From Prevotellaceae bacterium (GTDB lineage: Bacteria > Bacteroidota > Bacteroidia > Bacteroidales > UBA932): a stretch of DNA of 8,856 nt. The notes beneath the pieces are model-generated. The model did not search any database, was not told the origin of the DNA, and saw nothing but the letters and a program-made list of their open reading frames with translations. A program made the position numbers and the translations under genes. The stretch spans positions 1 to 8,856 of the forward strand of contig JAITKG010000042.1 of the NCBI GenBank assembly GCA_031278495.1, in the 5' to 3' direction. Positions 7,101 through 8,856 of this stretch are shown here, in pieces. The number at the start of each line of letters is the position of its first letter. Within the stretch, counting starts at the first letter, position 1.

Positions 7101-8325
7101 AGACGAAAACTTCATGGACTATGCACGCAACCGGTTGTGGCTTTCGACCGATACCACCTTGATAAACCCTTACTGGATGAACCGTGCGCAAAAATGGACT
7201 GTCCACGCAACCCTGGAGCCATGGACAGACTTGCGCATTGAAATCGACGGATGGCGCAGCACGGCGGAAGACAATACATGGTACAACGTAACCACCGGAC
7301 GCAACCAACGCCAGAGCACCGGTAATTCCAGCATTTCTATCGTGAGTATTTCCACCGCCTTTGAACCGTTGAATGCGAAAAACAATTATATCTCCAAGAA
7401 CTTTGACAACTTCCTTGCCGCGCGCAAAACCATTGCCCTGCGGCTGGCTGCCGGACGGAAACCATTCTCTTCGGGAACGTTCAACTATAACCCGTCCGAG
7501 CTGGATAAGGACGGTTACCCGCTCCACTACGGGCAATTGTCGCAGGAAGTATTGATTCCGGCATTCCTTGCCGCCTATACCGGGCAATCGGCGGACGCAA
7601 TCGGACTGTCGGTTTCCCCGCGAATACCCATGCCCAACTGGCAGGTAAATTACACCGGGCTGGCGAAACTGAAAGTCTTGAAAGATATTGTTACCTCGTT
7701 CACCATTATGCACAAATACACTTCGGTGTATACCGTCGGTTCGTATGTGCGCAACCAGTCCTATACGCTCGACGACGACGGCTTCAGCTATGTGCGTAAT
7801 ACGCTCGGCGATTTCATTGCCGAGCATGACATTGCAACGGTCAGCATCCGCGAAGAATTCTCGCCCCTCCTGTATGTCGACGCCGGCTGGTACAATAACC
7901 TGTCCACCCGCGTCGAATGGATAAAAAACCGCACCCTGTCGCTGAGCCTGTCCAATAACCAGATTATGGAAATACGCACCAATGAATACCGGATCGGGGC
8001 GGGATACACGTTCCGCGAAATCCCGTTAATTTTCCGGTTTGCACAGAATAATTCCCGGAATGTAAAGACCAACCTGCGCCTCCGCGGCGATTTATCCATC
8101 CGGGAAGACATAACCATCCTCCGCAAGATTGTGATGGACGACGATGCGATACCGCAAGTATCCAGCGGCAATTATGTACTCTCTATCCGTACTTCAGCGG
8201 AATACATGGTGAGCAGCAATATCACCGCACGCCTGTTCTTCGACCGCACCGTAACCAGACCTTATGTGTCGGATATCCCCACCGCCAACACCAATGTCGG
8301 GCTTAGTATTAACATATCTTTATAA
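1114..8325 (+). CDS. sprA: SprA/Sov, outer-membrane translocon of the type IX secretion system
   Basis: SprA (Sov in Porphyromonas) is the outer-membrane conduit of T9SS; the Flavobacterium johnsoniae protein is a single 36-stranded beta-barrel with a lateral gate. This 2403-residue protein has the family size. A signal peptide covers residues 1-22 (K2, R6, hydrophobic core, AWA before Q23). Family landmarks are: GSLITGSQSLFGIK (215-228), the SprA_N-type motif; DGLFDFVEG near 533; FIDDFEGSK (776-784); WYVAEIQINDLFP from 858; an acidic segment with EF-hand-like loops (1017-1028, 1110-1121); GIIWVNELRL near 1445; a basic, probably non-barrel insert (about 1850-1945); MMLRNISVIYSDNGS (1949-1963) with LPGF (1966-1969); and a C-terminal beta-strand ending in a hydrophobic residue (SINISL). 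There is no cargo-type T9SS sorting domain, as expected for the translocon. Mature SprA contains no cysteine. The ATG is one base after the ruvA stop, so translation is probably coupled. Domain limits are by eye. Confidence 0.96.
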   Translation: MKGIYRSVLLFCACCAVMPAWAQALLPPDTPVVEYDPVTKNYLYYHSYDTRRTVPFKVLTSEEYRRETFSNALRNGWAQQRSDGSSGLFGNTGDNLLPSSIRFGVGSDAFSKIFGSNEVVINPQMSVDLSFGGKWNYSDNPVIAERYRTAFNFDFMAKMQFNITGTIGDRVKMNFNYNTEATFDFETNLKLEYAGHEDDILQKIEVGNVAFPLDGSLITGSQSLFGIKTDLRFGKLDISMVVSNQRAQSQTFELVGGGQTNVFEISADHYDANRHFFLSQYFRDNYDKWLGQLPLILSGINIKRVEVWVTNKSGRFEETRNLVAFIDAGESNNIYNPMFSGAAGRFPDNKSNNLFTIIDRDNIRNLENVTSYLTGAGLKSGEDFEKVENARKLSSTDYTVNTQLGYISLNTALNNDEVLAVAYEYEAYGQTFIVGEISTEGVIAPQALALKLLKGTNFSPQFPTWKLMMKNVYAIDNAYNINRDDFVMDVMYENAEAGTALPYISESAIAEKPLLRILNLDNLNSQNDAIPDGLFDFVEGVTVLADKGRIIFPVLEPFGRYLEGKINDPTIAERYVYKELYDSTLTKAQSFAEKNKFRLTGSFQSESGSEIRLNAMNIPQGSVVVTAGGVKLVEGVDYEVNYVLGSVRILNRAYLESGVPLKVSLESQELFNLQTKTLLGTRLKYTFNDHFYVGGTLLYLSERPLTQKVNFGEEPISNTIWGLNTSFKTEVPWLTKAVDALPFIETKATSSFSVDAEFAHFLPGHSSAIGSSGAAFIDDFEGSKTSLDLHNYTAWTLASIPQGQPLLFPEGALTTPQLAMGFNRALLSWFSIYSDLVRNTSYTPAYLRTESSKYQKNWYVAEIQINDLFPDREEIIGTPTNMSILNMTYYPDERGPYNYDTDGLRPDGRLQNPARRWGGVQRSLPVTDFETANYDYIEFWLMDPFIYKPQSEGGKLYFNLGNISEDILKDGLKSFENGFAQPGDTARFIESVWGRVPKDPQITLTFDNNYANRIYQDIGYDGLDDDHERNFFSTYLNSLRSKLSASAYSSFDSDPSGDNYRYYLDSYFDEVKATILDRYKYYNGTEGNSRPPEQTSGENTMNTPNPDMEDVNRDYTMNETESYYQYEIDLNPQSLRVGSNYITDMRTLPARTDFKDAQTVTFYQFKIPISEGKAIGSISDFKSIRFVRMFLRGFKDTAVLRFASLELVRGEWRRYDQSLIDGQESMAQPEMPNAGFDISAVNIEENSYRTPVNYVLPPGASRQIDPGQYQVRQLNEQALELRVNNLADGDARAAYKNVTFDFRRYRRLIMDVHAEAMLTAPLRDNELQVFIRIGSDYRNNYYEYEIPLTLTPPGFYSDNQRELVWPAGNKLDIDMELFTNAKLERNDYIRQYGGSMSAVYEQPHGQNTVRVVGNPNLSAIRTIMIGVRNPSKQKDSNDDGLEKSGIIWVNELRLTNFNESGGLAANARMAAKLADFGNISLSGNMQTPNFGSLESKINERSTDYVYQYDLITNFEFGLFFPKNLGVRLPLFFSFSENFTNPQYYPFDQDILYNDALGNMSSYERDSIRRLAQDYTRRLSFNATNVRIFANNIDAKVFSLSNLHTSFSYNQLLSRNPRTDHRLEENYHFNLGYEYNVEPFYVEPFKKVSWLRSPWLQLFRDFHFNPYPNKLRYNTDVHRTYRETQFRSVVAPEVIIPATVSKDFLWDANYYFYWDLTRSLLLEFDATNRARIDEPEGIVNKRSDPEGYRHWHDSTWTNFWNLGRNIYYNQRVNARWNVPLNKIPLLAWLSLNMNYNAGYQWEAAPLLSDDTYDPGNTVSNSRTLGVNGSVSFENLYNKVPFLRQINDQFSGRSVKRPEMVDKVYESAKNRYTANRRRTIKHNLNTNDVRAQLFDADGNELQGQVDILDKNTLGVTLDRNANAVTVRVTGRVPKKENPLNIAGKSAVRIAMMLRNISVIYSDNGSSRLPGFKPDAQVLGWGQANNSWAPGWAFVLGWQDENFMDYARNRLWLSTDTTLINPYWMNRAQKWTVHATLEPWTDLRIEIDGWRSTAEDNTWYNVTTGRNQRQSTGNSSISIVSISTAFEPLNAKNNYISKNFDNFLAARKTIALRLAAGRKPFSSGTFNYNPSELDKDGYPLHYGQLSQEVLIPAFLAAYTGQSADAIGLSVSPRIPMPNWQVNYTGLAKLKVLKDIVTSFTIMHKYTSVYTVGSYVRNQSYTLDDDGFSYVRNTLGDFIAEHDIATVSIREEFSPLLYVDAGWYNNLSTRVEWIKNRTLSLSLSNNQIMEIRTNEYRIGAGYTFREIPLIFRFAQNNSRNVKTNLRLRGDLSIREDITILRKIVMDDDAIPQVSSGNYVLSIRTSAEYMVSSNITARLFFDRTVTRPYVSDIPTANTNVGLSINISL

Positions 8326-8348
8326 TATTTATCTTAAAATTACATCTT

Positions 8349-8723
8349 ATGAACATTCCAACCAATTTGAAGTACACCCGCGACCATGAATGGGTGCAGT
8401 TAGAAGGCGAAACAGCCACCGCCGGCATTACCGATTATGCGCAAAGCCAGTTAGGCGATATTGTATTTGTTGATGTGCATGCCGCCGGCGAAACCCTGTC
8501 GCAGGGCGAAGTGTTTGGCGCTATTGAAGCGGTGAAAACCGTAGCCGATGCTTTTATGCCGCTATCCGGCGAAATTATCGAAGTAAACGGCGCACTCGAA
8601 AGCGAACCGCAGTTAGTCAACCAAGACCCCTACGGTAAAGGATGGCTGGTAAGGATAAAAGTGACCCATCCCGAAGAATTCGCTAAGTTGCTGGACGCCG
8701 GAGCATACGAAGCATTGATTTAA
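8349..8723 (+). CDS. gcvH: Glycine cleavage system H protein
   Basis: GcvH carries the aminomethyl group of glycine on a lipoyl arm between the P, T and L proteins of the glycine cleavage complex in the cytoplasm. The 124-residue protein is close to the usual 125-130. The N-terminal pattern LKYTRDHEWVQLEG (7-20), followed by GITDYAQSQLGDIVFVDV (26-43), is the family signature. The lipoylation site is IEAVKTVAD (59-67), with K63 as the modified lysine. DPYGKGWLVRIK and a C-terminal helix (EEFAKLLDAGAYEAL) complete the fold. The ATG lies 23 A/T-rich bases after the sprA stop with no -7 promoter match in the gap, so it is most likely read from the operon transcript. No gcvP, gcvT or lpd is in view. 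The reading frame is intact. Confidence 0.97.
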   Translation: MNIPTNLKYTRDHEWVQLEGETATAGITDYAQSQLGDIVFVDVHAAGETLSQGEVFGAIEAVKTVADAFMPLSGEIIEVNGALESEPQLVNQDPYGKGWLVRIKVTHPEEFAKLLDAGAYEALI

Positions 8724-8742
8724 TTTTTTTTGTTCCCCTGTT

Positions 8743-8785
8743 AAACCTTTTTCAAACCGGGTAGTCTTATAAGTGAAATAGGTTT
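8743..8785. repeat. Imperfect 11-bp inverted repeat after gcvH
   Basis: AAACCTTTTTC (8743-8753) is the reverse complement of GAAATAGGTTT (8775-8785) with one mismatch; an outer-loop A-T pair (8754/8774) extends it to 12 positions. The 21-base loop contains the palindrome CTTATAAG (8766-8773). ATAGGTTT is also directly repeated at 8778-8785 and 8788-8795. It could be a weak 3' RNA stem or a protein-binding site; the A/T-rich composition makes chance possible. Confidence 0.4.
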
Positions 8786-8805
8786 TCATAGGTTTAGATT
8801 AGGCA

Positions 8806-8838
8806 GGGCGGGCAGCGAAAGCTGCCCGCTTTGTTTTT
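8806..8838 (+). terminator. Rho-independent terminator of the ruvA-sprA-gcvH operon
   Basis: GCGGGCAGC (8808-8816) and GCTGCCCGC (8821-8829) form a perfect 9-bp stem capped by the stable GNRA tetraloop GAAA (8817-8820). The tract TTTGTTTTT (8830-8838) follows at once. It lies 84 bases after the gcvH stop and no other gene intervenes, so it is the likely end of the operon transcript. Confidence 0.93.
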
Positions 8839-8856
8839 GCTACGGCGAAGCGCGCT

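Noticed and set aside
7063..7827. 254-codon open frame on the minus strand inside sprA
   Set aside because: It lies wholly opposite the intact, strongly recognisable sprA frame, has no recognisable domain and has the arginine/valine-rich composition typical of an antisense shadow.
8326..8348. Separate promoter for gcvH in the sprA-gcvH gap
   Set aside because: The 23-base gap is A/T-rich but has no TAnnTTTG match and is too short for a full promoter; operon transcription explains it.
8724..8731. Run of eight T residues immediately after the gcvH stop as a terminator
   Set aside because: No stable GC-rich hairpin precedes it; the true terminator is the stem at 8806-8838.

Overview
The window looks like a piece of a Bacteroidetes chromosome, probably order Bacteroidales. 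Three things support this: the gene order ruvA - sprA - gcvH, which I know from several members of the phylum; the type IX secretion (T9SS) translocon gene sprA, which is restricted to the phylum; and a promoter of the Bacteroidetes type (TTG, 20 bp, TAnnTTTG) with no clear Shine-Dalgarno sequences. Genus cannot be assigned from the sequence.

Layout. Bases 1-89 hold the first 29 codons of an IS5-type transposase on the minus strand, cut by the window edge; the insertion-sequence end probably lies near base 124. Bases 125-360 are non-coding and packed with several unrelated short tandem repeats (8-mers and 7-mers). Next come a hairpin terminator (361-401) and the ruvA promoter (470-500). From 528 to 8723 there is one tight plus-strand operon: ruvA (194 aa), sprA (2403 aa, starting 1 base after the ruvA stop) and gcvH (124 aa, 23 bases after the sprA stop). 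A strong GNRA-loop terminator at 8806-8838 closes the operon, with an imperfect inverted repeat in front of it. More than 90% of the window is this operon.

How the genes work together. RuvA is a cytoplasmic Holliday-junction binding protein, SprA is the giant outer-membrane beta-barrel through which T9SS cargo leaves the periplasm, and GcvH is the lipoylated shuttle protein of the glycine cleavage system. They share no obvious pathway; the link is conserved gene order and probably shared transcription. All three reading frames look intact.

I see no wholly new system here. The points most worth a second look are the dense, phase-locked short repeats next to the insertion-sequence end, the absence of cysteine from the mature 2381-residue SprA, EF-hand-like acidic loops in SprA, and a predicted signal-peptidase cut that would expose glutamine.
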